Counted from the stretch's first letter, positions 37,206 through 50,850 are shown. The stretch: DNA of 64,000 nucleotides from Burkholderiales bacterium 8X (GCA_902506565.1 LR732703.1:3888256-3952255), one strand, 5' to 3'. A program made the numbers and translations. Notes: generated from the sequence alone by a model not told the origin.

Positions 37206-38684
37206 TCAGCGCGGGAGATCGCTGTAACCCATCAGGTATTCGTCGACCGAGCGGGCCACCTGGCGGCCTTCGCGGATCGCCCACACCACCAGCGACTGGC
37301 CGCGGCGCATGTCGCCCGCCGCAAACACCTTGGGCACGTTGGTGGCGTAGCCGCCGATGAAGTCGGTGCCGGCCTTGGCGTTGCCACGCGCATCCTTCTC
37401 GACGCCGAACGCGTCCAGCACGCTGGCCACCGGGCTCACGAATCCCATGGCCAGCAGCACCAGGTCGGCCTTGAGCACTTCCTCGCTGCCCGGCACCTCG
37501 ACCATCTTGCCGTCCTTCCACTCGACCCGAACGGTCTTGAGGCCGGTGAGCTTGCCCTTCTCGCCCATGAACTCCTTGGTCGAGATGGCGAACTCGCGCT
37601 CGCAGCCTTCTTCGTGGCTGGAGCTGGTGCGCAGCTTGTACGGCCAGTAGGGCCAGGTGAGCGGGCGGTTTTCTTCGGCCGGCGGCTCCGGCATCAGCTC
37701 GAACTGGGTGACGCTGACCGCGCCATGGCGATTGCTGGTGCCCACGCAGTCCGACCCGGTATCGCCGCCGCCGATCACGATGACATGCTTGCCGTCGGCA
37801 CGCAGCTGGCCCTTGACCTTGTCGCCGGCATTCAGCTTGTTCTGCTGCGGCAGGAACTCCATCGCGAAATGGATGCCGTCGAGGTCGCGCCCCGGCACCG
37901 GGAGGTCGCGCGACTGCTCGGCGCCGCCGGTCAGGATGACGGCATCGAACTGCTCCGAGAGCTGCTCGGGCGTGATGGTTTCCTTGGCCCAGTTGGTGAC
38001 CTTGGAACCCTTGCCGAGCGGCTCCTTGGCCGCGCCGACCATCACGCCGCATCGAAACACCACGCCTTCGGCCTGCATCTGCTCGACCCGGCGATCGATG
38101 TGCGACTTCTCCATCTTGAAGTCCGGAATGCCGTAGCGCAGCAGCCCGCCAACCCGGTCGTTCTTCTCGAACAGGGTCACGTCGTGGCCGACCCGCGCCA
38201 GTTGCTGCGCCGCCGCCATGCCGGCCGGGCCGGAGCCGACCACCGCCACTTTCTTGCCGGTCTTGTGCTTGGCGATGCGGGGCTGCACCAGGCCGTCCTG
38301 CCAGGCCCGGTCGATGATGGCCCGCTCGATCGACTTGATGCCGACCGGGTCGTCGTTCACGTTCAGCACGCAGGCCGCTTCGCATGGCGCGGGACAGATC
38401 CGTCCGGTGAATTCCGGGAAGTTGTTGGTCGAATCCAGCACCGTGAAGGCGTTCTGCCAGTCGGTTCGATAGACCAGGTCGTTGAAGTCCGGAATGATGT
38501 TGTTGACCGGGCAGCCGCTGTTGCAAAAAGGCGTGCCGCAGTCCATGCAGCGCGCGCCCTGCACCTTGGCCTCGTCGTCGGTCAGGCCGAAAACGAATTC
38601 CTTGTAGTGCTTGAGTCGCTCGTCGACCGGCTTGTAGCCCTCGTCGACGCGCTCATGCTCCATGAAGCCGGTGATCTTTCCCAT
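37206..38684 (-). CDS. gltD: Glutamate synthase (NADPH) small subunit
   Basis: Feeds NADPH electrons to GltB. 492 residues. N-terminal iron-sulfur cysteines are in CMDCGTPFCNSGCPVNN and CPAPCEAACVLN; the FAD site is VAVVGSGPAGMAAAQQLA; the NADPH site is VIVIGGGDTGSDCVG; and YATNVPKVFAAGDMRRGQSLVVWAI closes it. The ATG at 38684 gives MGKITGFMEH, the standard start. It lies 56 bp after gltB. Confidence 0.97.
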   Translation of the reverse strand: MGKITGFMEHERVDEGYKPVDERLKHYKEFVFGLTDDEAKVQGARCMDCGTPFCNSGCPVNNIIPDFNDLVYRTDWQNAFTVLDSTNNFPEFTGRICPAPCEAACVLNVNDDPVGIKSIERAIIDRAWQDGLVQPRIAKHKTGKKVAVVGSGPAGMAAAQQLARVGHDVTLFEKNDRVGGLLRYGIPDFKMEKSHIDRRVEQMQAEGVVFRCGVMVGAAKEPLGKGSKVTNWAKETITPEQLSEQFDAVILTGGAEQSRDLPVPGRDLDGIHFAMEFLPQQNKLNAGDKVKGQLRADGKHVIVIGGGDTGSDCVGTSNRHGAVSVTQFELMPEPPAEENRPLTWPYWPYKLRTSSSHEEGCEREFAISTKEFMGEKGKLTGLKTVRVEWKDGKMVEVPGSEEVLKADLVLLAMGFVSPVASVLDAFGVEKDARGNAKAGTDFIGGYATNVPKVFAAGDMRRGQSLVVWAIREGRQVARSVDEYLMGYSDLPR

Positions 38685-38740
38685 CGTGCTTTCCTCGATT
38701 CTTCGCTGTCTGCTTGTTTGTCTGCTTCGTTCCGGCCGCC

Positions 38741-43483
<4,743 letters not shown>

Positions 43484-43519
43484 GGGCATGCTCCTTCAGG
43501 GTTTTCTCGGGGGAAGCGA

Positions 43520-43548
43520 AGCATATGGCTTTGCAGGAATAATGCCAA
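43520..43548 (-). promoter_or_regulatory. Promoter of gltBD (sigma-70 boxes overlapping a sigma-54-like site)
   Basis: On the minus strand TTGGCA (43548-43543), a 17-bp spacer and TATGCT (43525-43520) make a good sigma-70 promoter. The same stretch reads TGGCATTATTCCTGCA (43547-43532), which keeps the GG-N10-GC spacing of sigma-54 promoters. Start sites would be about 30-38 nt before the gltB ATG. Confidence 0.6.
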
Positions 43549-43616
43549 ACACTTTTATCAGGGTCAGATTCCAAATTCGTCTGACGTGACCTGACGACAG
43601 TTAATTCGGGGACAGA
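43549..43616. repeat. RAYT-associated boundary motifs
   Basis: Just after the transposase stop codon the minus strand carries TCTGTCCCCGAATTAACTG and, 22 bases on, GAATTTGGAATCTGACCC. These TCTG(T/A)CCCC-AATT blocks are commonly seen flanking this type of transposase gene in Proteobacteria. The pairing is imperfect, suggesting a decayed terminal structure. Confidence 0.5.
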
Positions 43617-44327
43617 TCATTCTGCCGCCGGCGCCTTTGTTGAAGCTTTCGAAGGACGGCCAGGCCTTCGGCGACTCAGGCGTCTTGGCCCCTGGACTTC
43701 GAGCTGCGCGATGAATGCCGCATCTCCCAGTGCCCAGCCATGAAGGGTCGCATTGACCAGTTCGACTTCGTCAGAGGGCGACAACCCCGCCCTGACCAGC
43801 TCGGCATACGCGGCTTCTCGGGCGAATGGGGTGTTGCCGAGCGCCCAATACTGGGCATGCGGCGTGACGAGGCGATCGACGCGCAAGCCGACGTAGTGCG
43901 CATGGCTCGACCAGGCATGACTCGCCGGCGCCGTCGCGCTTCCCTCTCTGACGGGGCTCCAGTCCATGTAGACCATGCAGGCCAGCAAATGACGATCGGG
44001 CTGCACCAAGGTGGATCGAAAGCGACCATCCCACAGCGTCCCGGTGCGCGAATGTCGATCGTTGAAGTAGCGAACGTAGGCCCTGCCGACCGCCTGCATC
44101 CACTTCGAGAGGCCATCGGCTGCAGCCGGTGTCGCCAACAGATGCATTCGGCTGTCGAGCAACACGAAGGCATGGACCGAGATGCCGTGCGCAGACGCGT
44201 GCTCCCCCAGCAACGCCAGCATTCGCTCCCGATCTGCCGAGTCGATGAAGATGGCCTGGCGGTTGTTGCCCCGCTGGATGACGTGGTGAACTTGTCCGGC
44301 CAGGCGGAGGCGAGGCAGGCGCGCCAC
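43617..44327 (-). CDS. REP-associated tyrosine transposase-like protein (Y1, HUH degenerate)
   Basis: A 236-residue IS200/RAYT-type protein: QVHHVIQRGNNRQAIF, then FVLLDSRMHLLATP, then RAYVRYFNDRHSRTGTLWDGRFRSTLV and VYMDWSPVREG with a candidate nucleophile tyrosine near 120. The metal-binding HUH motif, normally His-X-His in PNHVHLL, reads Arg60-Met-His62 here, so one ligand is missing. The start is GTG at 44327 with GGGAG upstream, 14 bp after the methyltransferase gene. It may be a domesticated or inactive copy. Confidence 0.8.
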   Translation of the reverse strand: MARLPRLRLAGQVHHVIQRGNNRQAIFIDSADRERMLALLGEHASAHGISVHAFVLLDSRMHLLATPAAADGLSKWMQAVGRAYVRYFNDRHSRTGTLWDGRFRSTLVQPDRHLLACMVYMDWSPVREGSATAPASHAWSSHAHYVGLRVDRLVTPHAQYWALGNTPFAREAAYAELVRAGLSPSDEVELVNATLHGWALGDAAFIAQLEVQGPRRLSRRRPGRPSKASTKAPAAE

Positions 44328-44341
44328 GACCGGTTGCTCCC

Positions 44342-45250
44342 TCAGTCCTGCGGAAGCGCCGAGCTTGCCGGAGATGCGGGGAGCGCCGGCAGCGCCGGAA
44401 ACCGCAGCGGCTGCAAGGCGCGAAGGCCGAACTGATCCAGCAACTCGAGCAGCCGGCGAGCCGCACTCGCCTTCGGCTGGTCGGTCCGGCGGCCGATGAT
44501 CAGTTCGTTCTTCATGCTGTGCTCCCATCCGACCAGCTCGGTCACCGTCACGCGGTAGCCGCAAGCCTCGAGATACAGGCAGCGCAGCACATTCGTGAGC
44601 TGGCTTCCGATCTCGCGGGTGTGCAGCGGATGCCGCCACAACTCCGCGAGCGGCGAGCGCGCCAGGGCCAGCGCCTTGTGTTCCCGAAGGCTGGCGGCCA
44701 CCTCCGCCTGGCAGCACGGAACGACGACGACGAACCGGGCCCTTTTTGCCAAAGCGAACTCGATCGCATCGTCGGTGGCCGTGTCGCAGGCATGCAGGGC
44801 CGTGACGACATCGACCTGTTCCGGCAACTCTGCGGAGGTGGCGGATTCGGCGACCGTCAGGTTCAGGAACCGCATCCGATCGAAACCGAGGCGCTCTGCC
44901 AAGGCGCGCGAGCGTTCCACCAGGTCGGTGCGAGTCTCGATGCCGTAGACCTGGCCGGCCGGCGCACGGTCGCGGAAGAAGAGGTCGTAGATGATGAAGC
45001 CAAGGTAGGACTTGCCTGCGCCATGGTCGGCCAGCGTTGCCGCAGCGCCCTGCTGCGGCAGCTCCAGCAACAGCTTCTCGATGAACTGGAAGAGGTGCAG
45101 CACCTGCTTCAGCTTGCGCCGCGAATCCTGGTTGAGCCGACCCTCGCGGGTCAGGATGTGCAGCTGCTTGAGCAGCTCGACCGACTGGCCCGGCCGGAGC
45201 TCGGCGCGCAGCGCAGCCTGCTCGCGCTCGATCTTGGCGGCAGCACTCAT
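44342..45250 (-). CDS. Class I SAM-dependent methyltransferase-like protein
   Basis: 302 residues. The methyltransferase core begins at AATLADHGAGKSYLGFIIYDLFF (a variant glycine loop, LADHGAGKSYLG), with an acidic residue in VYGIETRTDLVERS and ALHACDTATDDAIEFAL with VVVPCCQAEVA, the pattern of the Methyltransf_32 group. The N-terminal 70 residues are helical. The C-terminus is an Ala/Pro-rich tail. The substrate is unknown. The start overlaps the DUF1415 gene by 4 bp. Confidence 0.78.
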   Translation of the reverse strand: MSAAAKIEREQAALRAELRPGQSVELLKQLHILTREGRLNQDSRRKLKQVLHLFQFIEKLLLELPQQGAAATLADHGAGKSYLGFIIYDLFFRDRAPAGQVYGIETRTDLVERSRALAERLGFDRMRFLNLTVAESATSAELPEQVDVVTALHACDTATDDAIEFALAKRARFVVVVPCCQAEVAASLREHKALALARSPLAELWRHPLHTREIGSQLTNVLRCLYLEACGYRVTVTELVGWEHSMKNELIIGRRTDQPKASAARRLLELLDQFGLRALQPLRFPALPALPASPASSALPQD

Positions 45251-45831
45251 GACCCGGCCGCTCCCGCGCCGACGTCCAGCGCGACCCAGCCCTCATGGCC
45301 GAGGGCTTGCAGCGTGGCGATGTTGCGGCCGAAGATCGCCTCCGCATCCGGAAACGCCTCCACGGCACGTTCGACGCTCGCCTCCCGCAGCAGGTGCAGG
45401 GTTGGATACGGCGAGCGATTGGTGGCGTTGGCGATGTCGTCCGGATCGCTTCCGGCGAACTCATAGGCCGGATGGAAGCTCGCGAGCTGCAGCACGCCTT
45501 CGAAACCTCGACGCGCGAGCTGGCGCTCTGCGCGGGCGACGAAGGCGTTGAATTCGAAGAAGTCTGAGAGCATGTTCGGCGTGACCAGCAGCGTCGTGTC
45601 GCGCTCGGCTGGGTCCGTCGCGACCAATTGGTCGGCTGCATTCATCAAACCGTTCATCAACTCGACGTCGTCTCGTCCGTCGAAGGTAGCGAGATGCACC
45701 TGGCCCTTTGCATGGACGCTCTTGGCGAACGGACACAGATTCAATCCGATGACCGCACGCATCAGCCACCGCTCGGTATCGGCAAGGGCACGCGCCTCGT
45801 CGACGGCCGTGCTGCGCACTGCCTCAGCCAC
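45247..45831 (-). CDS. DUF1415-family protein
   Basis: A 194-residue soluble protein typical of DUF1415: WLMRAVIGLNLCPFAKSVHAKGQVHLAT near the N-terminus and GVLQLASFHPAYEFAG with SPYPTLHLLREASVERAV later. The function of the family is not known; the conserved cysteine and histidines hint at a redox or metal role. It overlaps dgt by 8 bp and the methyltransferase gene by 4 bp. Confidence 0.85.
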   Translation of the reverse strand: MAEAVRSTAVDEARALADTERWLMRAVIGLNLCPFAKSVHAKGQVHLATFDGRDDVELMNGLMNAADQLVATDPAERDTTLLVTPNMLSDFFEFNAFVARAERQLARRGFEGVLQLASFHPAYEFAGSDPDDIANATNRSPYPTLHLLREASVERAVEAFPDAEAIFGRNIATLQALGHEGWVALDVGAGAAGS

Positions 45832-46978
45832 GATCGCCCTCCTGCCAGCGCCTGCCGCTGAGCCTCTCGAACTCCTTGATGGCGAACCGGTCGGTCATGC
45901 CTGCGATGTAGTCGGCCACCGCGCGAGGAAAGCCGCCCCCCGACTCGTCGGACGACGATGCATGGGACTCCGGCAATTCGTGCGGCTTGCGGCAGTAGGT
46001 TTCGAAAAGGGTTTGCACCACGTCTTGCGCCTGTCGGGTGGACTGGACCACCTGCGGATGTCGATAAAGATGGTCGAAGAGAAATTTCTTGAGCTCGGCC
46101 GACTGCTCGCGCATGGTCTTGCCGAACGCCACCAGCGGGCGGCTCCGCCGGACATCGTCCGGATGCGTCGGCCGGGCGGTGTCCAGCGCATCGCGGGTGG
46201 TGTCGATCACATCGTAGACCTGCGCGCTCAGCATCCGGCGAATGGTTTCATAAAGCACGCGCCGGCCCTTGAGCTCGGGATGCTCGTCCATGGCTTCCCG
46301 CCGATACCGGTCGAAGAGAGGGACCTCGCTCACATGCTCGATGCGGATCAAGCCGGAACGCACGCCATCGTCGATGTCGTGCGCGTTGTAGGCGATCTCG
46401 TCCGCCAGGTTGCACAGCTGCGCCTCCAGGCTGGGTTGGCCGCCCTCGATGAAGCGATGGGCGACACCGCCGGGCTCCAGCGCCTCGATGCGCGCCGCAT
46501 TCTTGCGCGAACAATGCTTGAGGATGCCTTCGCGGGTCTCGAAGCTGAGGTTCAGGCCATCGAAAGCCGGATAGCGATGCTCCAGCTCGTCCACCACCCG
46601 CAGGCTCTGCAGGTTGTGCTCGAAGCCGCCGTGGGATGCCATGCAGGCGTTCAATGCGTCCTGTCCGGCGTGGCCGAAGGGCGTGTGGCCGAGGTCGTGG
46701 GCGAGCGCGATCGCCTCCACCAGGTCCTCGTTGAGCGCGATCGCACGGGCGATCGACCGTGCGAGCTGTGCCACCTCGAGCGAATGCGTGAGCCGCGTGC
46801 GAAACAGGTCGCCTTCATGATTGAGGAAGACCTGCGTCTTGTAGACCAGGCGCCGGAACGCGGTCGAGTGGACGATTCGATCGCGATCTCGCTGGAAGGC
46901 GTCGCGGGTCGGCGCCGGCGGCTCGAAGAAGCGGCGGCCGCGCGAGCGCGACGGATCGCAGGCATACGGCGCACGCAT
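45824..46978 (-). CDS. dgt: dGTPase-like dNTP triphosphohydrolase
   Basis: Splits dNTPs to nucleoside and triphosphate. 384 residues with the HD-domain metal ligands: RTRLTHSLEVAQLAR, ALAHDLGHTPFGHAGQDAL and the later NLADEIAYNAHDIDDG. The N-terminal DRDRIVHSTAFRRLVYKTQVF is the family hallmark. It lies 4 bp after aroB, in the aroK-aroB-dgt run. Confidence 0.95.
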   Translation of the reverse strand: MRAPYACDPSRSRGRRFFEPPAPTRDAFQRDRDRIVHSTAFRRLVYKTQVFLNHEGDLFRTRLTHSLEVAQLARSIARAIALNEDLVEAIALAHDLGHTPFGHAGQDALNACMASHGGFEHNLQSLRVVDELEHRYPAFDGLNLSFETREGILKHCSRKNAARIEALEPGGVAHRFIEGGQPSLEAQLCNLADEIAYNAHDIDDGVRSGLIRIEHVSEVPLFDRYRREAMDEHPELKGRRVLYETIRRMLSAQVYDVIDTTRDALDTARPTHPDDVRRSRPLVAFGKTMREQSAELKKFLFDHLYRHPQVVQSTRQAQDVVQTLFETYCRKPHELPESHASSSDESGGGFPRAVADYIAGMTDRFAIKEFERLSGRRWQEGDRG

Positions 46979-46982
46979 GGGG

Positions 46983-48095
46983 CTAGGCGACTTCGGCGAT
47001 GCGGCAGTCGGCGATGACCTGGCGCACCACGTCTTCGGGCGCGGTGCGGGTCACGGCCGAACCGGGGCGATCGACCATCACGAAGCGGATCTCGCCGGCC
47101 TGCGCTTTCTTGTCGGAGCGCATCAGCTCGAGGTACCGATCGACTTCCAGCGCCGGGCCCCGGACCGGAAGACCGGCACGCCGGATCAGCTCCTCGACGC
47201 GGCGCACGAAACCGGCATCGAGTCCGCAGACCTCGGCCGACAACCGCGCGGCCATCACCATGCCGCAACCGACCGCTTCTCCGTGCAGCCACTTGCCGTA
47301 GCCGAGCCCGGCTTCGATGGCGTGGCCGAAGGTGTGGCCGAAGTTGAGGATGGCGCGGACGCCGCCCTCGCGTTCGTCGAGGCCGACCACTTCGGCCTTG
47401 ATCTCGCAACTGCGCTTGACGGCATGCGCCAGCGCCGCAGGGTCGCGCGCGGTCAGGCGGTCGATGTTGGCCTCGACCCAGTCGAAGAAGGCCAGGTCGT
47501 AGATCGGCCCGTACTTGATGATCTCGGCCAGGCCGGCGCTCAGCTCGCGATCCGGCAGGGTCTGCAGGGTCGCCAGGTCGCAGAGCACCAGGTGAGGCTG
47601 GTAGAACGCGCCGATCATGTTCTTGCCGCGCGGATGGTTGATGCCGGTCTTGCCGCCGACGGACGAATCGACCTGCGCGAGCAGCGTGGTCGGCACCTGC
47701 ACGAAGGGAATGCCCCGCATGTAGCTCGCGGCTGCAAAGCCGGTCATGTCGCCCACCACCCCGCCGCCCAGCGCGAACAGCACCGTGCTGCGATCGCCGT
47801 GCATGCCGATCAGGCGATCGAAGATGCGGTTGAGGGTTTCCCAGTTCTTGTACTGCTCGCCGTCGGGCAGCTCGATCAGGTCGATGCTGCGAAAGCGCCC
47901 CGAAAGTTCTTGGCGGAGGGCGTCGGCATACAAGGGCGCGACCGTGGTGTTGCTGACGATGAGCGCCGCGCTGGCATCAGGCAGCAACTCCTGCCAGCTG
48001 TCGGGCGCGCCCAGAAGGCCTTCGCCCAACAGGATGGGATAGCTGCGCGCTCCCAGTTGAATCCGGATCTGCTCGGGCGGGTGACGCAAGGACAT
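46983..48095 (-). CDS. aroB: 3-dehydroquinate synthase
   Basis: The second step of the shikimate pathway; NAD and metal dependent. 370 residues: ALGGGVVGDMTGFAAASYMRGIPFVQVPTTLLAQVDSSVGGKTGINHP is the NAD/substrate core, and FGHTFGHAIEAGLGYGKWLHGEAV holds metal-ligand histidines. The ATG at 48095 is the conserved start. It follows aroK by 57 bp. Confidence 0.97.
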   Translation of the reverse strand: MSLRHPPEQIRIQLGARSYPILLGEGLLGAPDSWQELLPDASAALIVSNTTVAPLYADALRQELSGRFRSIDLIELPDGEQYKNWETLNRIFDRLIGMHGDRSTVLFALGGGVVGDMTGFAAASYMRGIPFVQVPTTLLAQVDSSVGGKTGINHPRGKNMIGAFYQPHLVLCDLATLQTLPDRELSAGLAEIIKYGPIYDLAFFDWVEANIDRLTARDPAALAHAVKRSCEIKAEVVGLDEREGGVRAILNFGHTFGHAIEAGLGYGKWLHGEAVGCGMVMAARLSAEVCGLDAGFVRRVEELIRRAGLPVRGPALEVDRYLELMRSDKKAQAGEIRFVMVDRPGSAVTRTAPEDVVRQVIADCRIAEVA

Positions 48096-48152
48096 GGGGC
48101 CGAGTTTAAGAGTTCGGGCGGCAAGGCCGGTGGCGCTGCCGACCGGCACCGA

Positions 48153-48701
48153 TCACGCCTCCGCCGAGCCTTGCAGCCCGCCGAAGACGTTGGCCACTTC
48201 GAGTTGCATCGAGATGAGGTTGACCACCGCCGAAATCGTGGGCCGACCGGTATCGACGATGTCGGTCGCGATCTCGGTGTAGAGAGGGTCGCGCTTCGAA
48301 TAAAGCTCGCCCAATCGCCGCAGCGGATCCTCGACTTGCAGCAAAGGCCGGGTCGAGTCGTGCCGAAGCCGCCTGAAGAGCTCTTCGGGCGACGACCGCA
48401 GGTACAGCACATGGAAATTGCTGCGAAGGCACTGCCGATTGGCCTCTCGCAGCACGATGCCGCCGCCGGTGGCGAGCACGCCCTGGAACGAGGTCGACAG
48501 ATCGGCCAGCACCTCGGCTTCGATCCGGCGAAAGCTTTCTTCGCCTTCGCGATCGAAGAAGTCGCGAATCGAGCAGCCGATGCGCCGCTCGATGACCTGA
48601 TCGGTATCGACGAACGGAACCTGGAGACGTTGCCCCAATCGTCGCCCTATGGCCGACTTGCCTGAGCCCGGCAAGCCGACGAGGGCTGCCGCGCCAGCCA
48701 A
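48153..48701 (-). CDS. aroK: Shikimate kinase
   Basis: Phosphorylates shikimate. 182 residues: P-loop GLPGSGKSAIGRRLG, the shikimate-binding Asp in VPFVDTDQVIE, ATGGGIVLREANRQ, and the lid region RPLLQVEDPLRRL. It stands 9 bp after the Ig-repeat lipoprotein gene. In related genomes it usually follows pilQ directly. Confidence 0.96.
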   Translation of the reverse strand: MAGAAALVGLPGSGKSAIGRRLGQRLQVPFVDTDQVIERRIGCSIRDFFDREGEESFRRIEAEVLADLSTSFQGVLATGGGIVLREANRQCLRSNFHVLYLRSSPEELFRRLRHDSTRPLLQVEDPLRRLGELYSKRDPLYTEIATDIVDTGRPTISAVVNLISMQLEVANVFGGLQGSAEA

Positions 48702-48710
48702 GGCTTCTCC

Positions 48711-50726
48711 TTATTTGAGTATGAAGGTCCGCTCGGTGACCGCACCGCTCGGTGTGGTGATGCGAACCGCGACGAGATTATCGGCCACGCAGTTCGTCAG
48801 CTTGATCGGCACGATCGTTCCTGCATAGCCGTTGAGTCCATCGGCCGAGGCTTCTTTCGGAAAGCTGATTTTCGACACCTTGTCGACCGAGGAAGCCGCC
48901 GTGCAACCGGTCGAATCGGATCTGACCGCGATCGAGCTGCCGACCGGCATGCTGTTGAAGTTCCGGTCCATGATGATCACGGTGTCGCCGTCCTTGTCCA
49001 AGTTGTCGCTCAAGCGGGTGGCGAAGTTGAGGATGTGCGCGGACGAGGTGGAGAAGACGACCACGGCCTGCCGGCGAATCTCGGAGATGCCCCAGACACC
49101 ATCGCAGAAGTTGGGCCTCCCGTGATCGCCCGCAAGCACGTTGTCAGGCGACTGCGCCGTCGGAATGACCGACTGGCAGGCACCCGATGCACGCGGAACC
49201 GGCGCCTCGTTGGTGTCGTAGACGTTGTTTTCGTTGTCGTCCCGGTACGCATCGCCCAGATCGGTGAACTGCTCGCCCGATTCGTAAACGTTGTTGCCGT
49301 TCGAATCGACGAAGTCCTCTTCACCAGGGAGGTACGCGAGGATCGACACCCGGCCATCGCTCGGCCTCGTGCCCTGCGAGCGAATGTTCACGCTGCAGGA
49401 CGAGGTACCGCCAGCCGTCGTGCAAAACGCCGGCACCACCAAGCCGCCCTCGGTGGTGAAGTTGACCTGCGTGCCATCCGGCACCGGATTGCCTTGCCGA
49501 TCGGCAAGCGCGATCGTGACCGAGGTGGTCGTTCCGTCGATGCTGCCGCCTTCGATCGCGAATGCGCCCAGGCTGATGCTGGTCGCGGCTTGCACCGCCC
49601 GGCCCGAAGCGACCGTCAGCACATTGGAGGCGCTTGGCGCCACGTCAGGCTCGGTGGTCGATGCGATCACCTGCACCGAAGTCGGGATCGAGCCGGCGAA
49701 GACCGCCACCGCGACGATGCCTGCCGCGTCGGTGGTCTTGCTGACGGCAGCGGTGTTTCCGATGCGATCGAGCGAGACACCCGAGCCCGGATTGGCGAGC
49801 GCGAGCTGGAGGGTCTTGTTGCTGAGCGGCGCGCCGAGGTTGTCGATGACCTTGAAGCTGACCAGGGCCTGCGTGGCGCCGGTGCTGGTCGACAGGTAGA
49901 TGGTCCGGGGCGCGCTGCCGACGAACTGGATGTTGGTCGCCTTGGCTGCCTGGATTGCCAGCTGTCCGCTCACCGGGGCAGAACCCGCCGCAGCGGCCGA
50001 GATCGTGACATTGGTGTTGAAGCAGGTCGGCGTGGTCGCGCTGTAGGTCGTGGTGGCGACGCCTGCCGCGTTGGTGGTCGCGGTCAGCGGATTGGGCGCG
50101 CCGCAGCTCGCCGAGAACACCACCGGAACCGGCCGGGTGACCGGCACGCCATTGGCCGTGACGGTCGCCGTGATCGAGCGGTTGCCATAGGCCGCCAGCG
50201 TCGGCTCGCCGACCGAAAGCGCTTGAAGTCGCAGATTGGCCGGCGCCACCTGGTAGTCGAGCGTCTTGCTGATGGTGGCGGTGCCGACCGCGACCGTGGC
50301 CGTGAGGGTTCCGGCACCTTCGACCGTCAGGCCTGCCGGTGCGATCTGGATGACCGCCACGCCGTTGGCATCGGTCAGCACCAGGCCGGAGGCCGGCGTC
50401 ATGACGGCGACCGCGGCGTTGGTCGCGAAGGTCACCAGCTTGTTCGCGACCGGCTGGCTGGCGGCATCTCGCACCGTCAGGCGCGCGCTCACGCCGCCCA
50501 GGGCCACGGAAGTCGTTTGTTGGTCGGAAGAATCCCGGAGCACGAGCTCGGCACTCGGGGCCGGCGCGGGTGTCGGCGTCGGCGTCGGCGCCGTGGGATC
50601 GGGACTGGGGGAATTCGGACCTGCGGTCACCGGCAGCGTCGGGCTTCCGAATGCACCGCCGCCGCCGCCACAGGAACTCAGCGCGAAGACGGCCAGCGTG
50701 GCCGTCAAGACAAGCTTGATCAACAT
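48711..50726 (-). CDS. Large Ig-repeat (invasin Big_1-like) lipoprotein
   Basis: 671 residues. The lipobox LSSC is at residues about 16-19, followed by a glycine run and a Pro/Thr linker (encoded by GTCGGC-type hexamers). About four Ig-like repeats follow, each with the pattern K-LVTFATN...LTDANGVAVIQI seen in invasin-type Big_1 domains. After them come two calcium-loop-like motifs, DSNGNNVYESGE (474-485) and DDNENNVYDTNE (496-507), and a cysteine-containing C-terminal domain of unknown type. Ribosome-binding site GGGAGA. It sits between pilQ (191-bp gap) and aroK (9 bp). The role is not known; a surface protein linked to pili or adhesion is an inference. Confidence 0.75.
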   Translation of the reverse strand: MLIKLVLTATLAVFALSSCGGGGGAFGSPTLPVTAGPNSPSPDPTAPTPTPTPAPAPSAELVLRDSSDQQTTSVALGGVSARLTVRDAASQPVANKLVTFATNAAVAVMTPASGLVLTDANGVAVIQIAPAGLTVEGAGTLTATVAVGTATISKTLDYQVAPANLRLQALSVGEPTLAAYGNRSITATVTANGVPVTRPVPVVFSASCGAPNPLTATTNAAGVATTTYSATTPTCFNTNVTISAAAAGSAPVSGQLAIQAAKATNIQFVGSAPRTIYLSTSTGATQALVSFKVIDNLGAPLSNKTLQLALANPGSGVSLDRIGNTAAVSKTTDAAGIVAVAVFAGSIPTSVQVIASTTEPDVAPSASNVLTVASGRAVQAATSISLGAFAIEGGSIDGTTTSVTIALADRQGNPVPDGTQVNFTTEGGLVVPAFCTTAGGTSSCSVNIRSQGTRPSDGRVSILAYLPGEEDFVDSNGNNVYESGEQFTDLGDAYRDDNENNVYDTNEAPVPRASGACQSVIPTAQSPDNVLAGDHGRPNFCDGVWGISEIRRQAVVVFSTSSAHILNFATRLSDNLDKDGDTVIIMDRNFNSMPVGSSIAVRSDSTGCTAASSVDKVSKISFPKEASADGLNGYAGTIVPIKLTNCVADNLVAVRITTPSGAVTERTFILK

Positions 50727-50850
50727 TTATCTCTCCCTGAAAACCAATCGGGCCCACCATGGGCACGATCAACAGCGTGCGTGGTTCTCAGCCGCCTCGG
50801 CTTGCGAGCGACGATCGAAGGCGTGACGCCCCGGATTCGTCGGGCCATGC

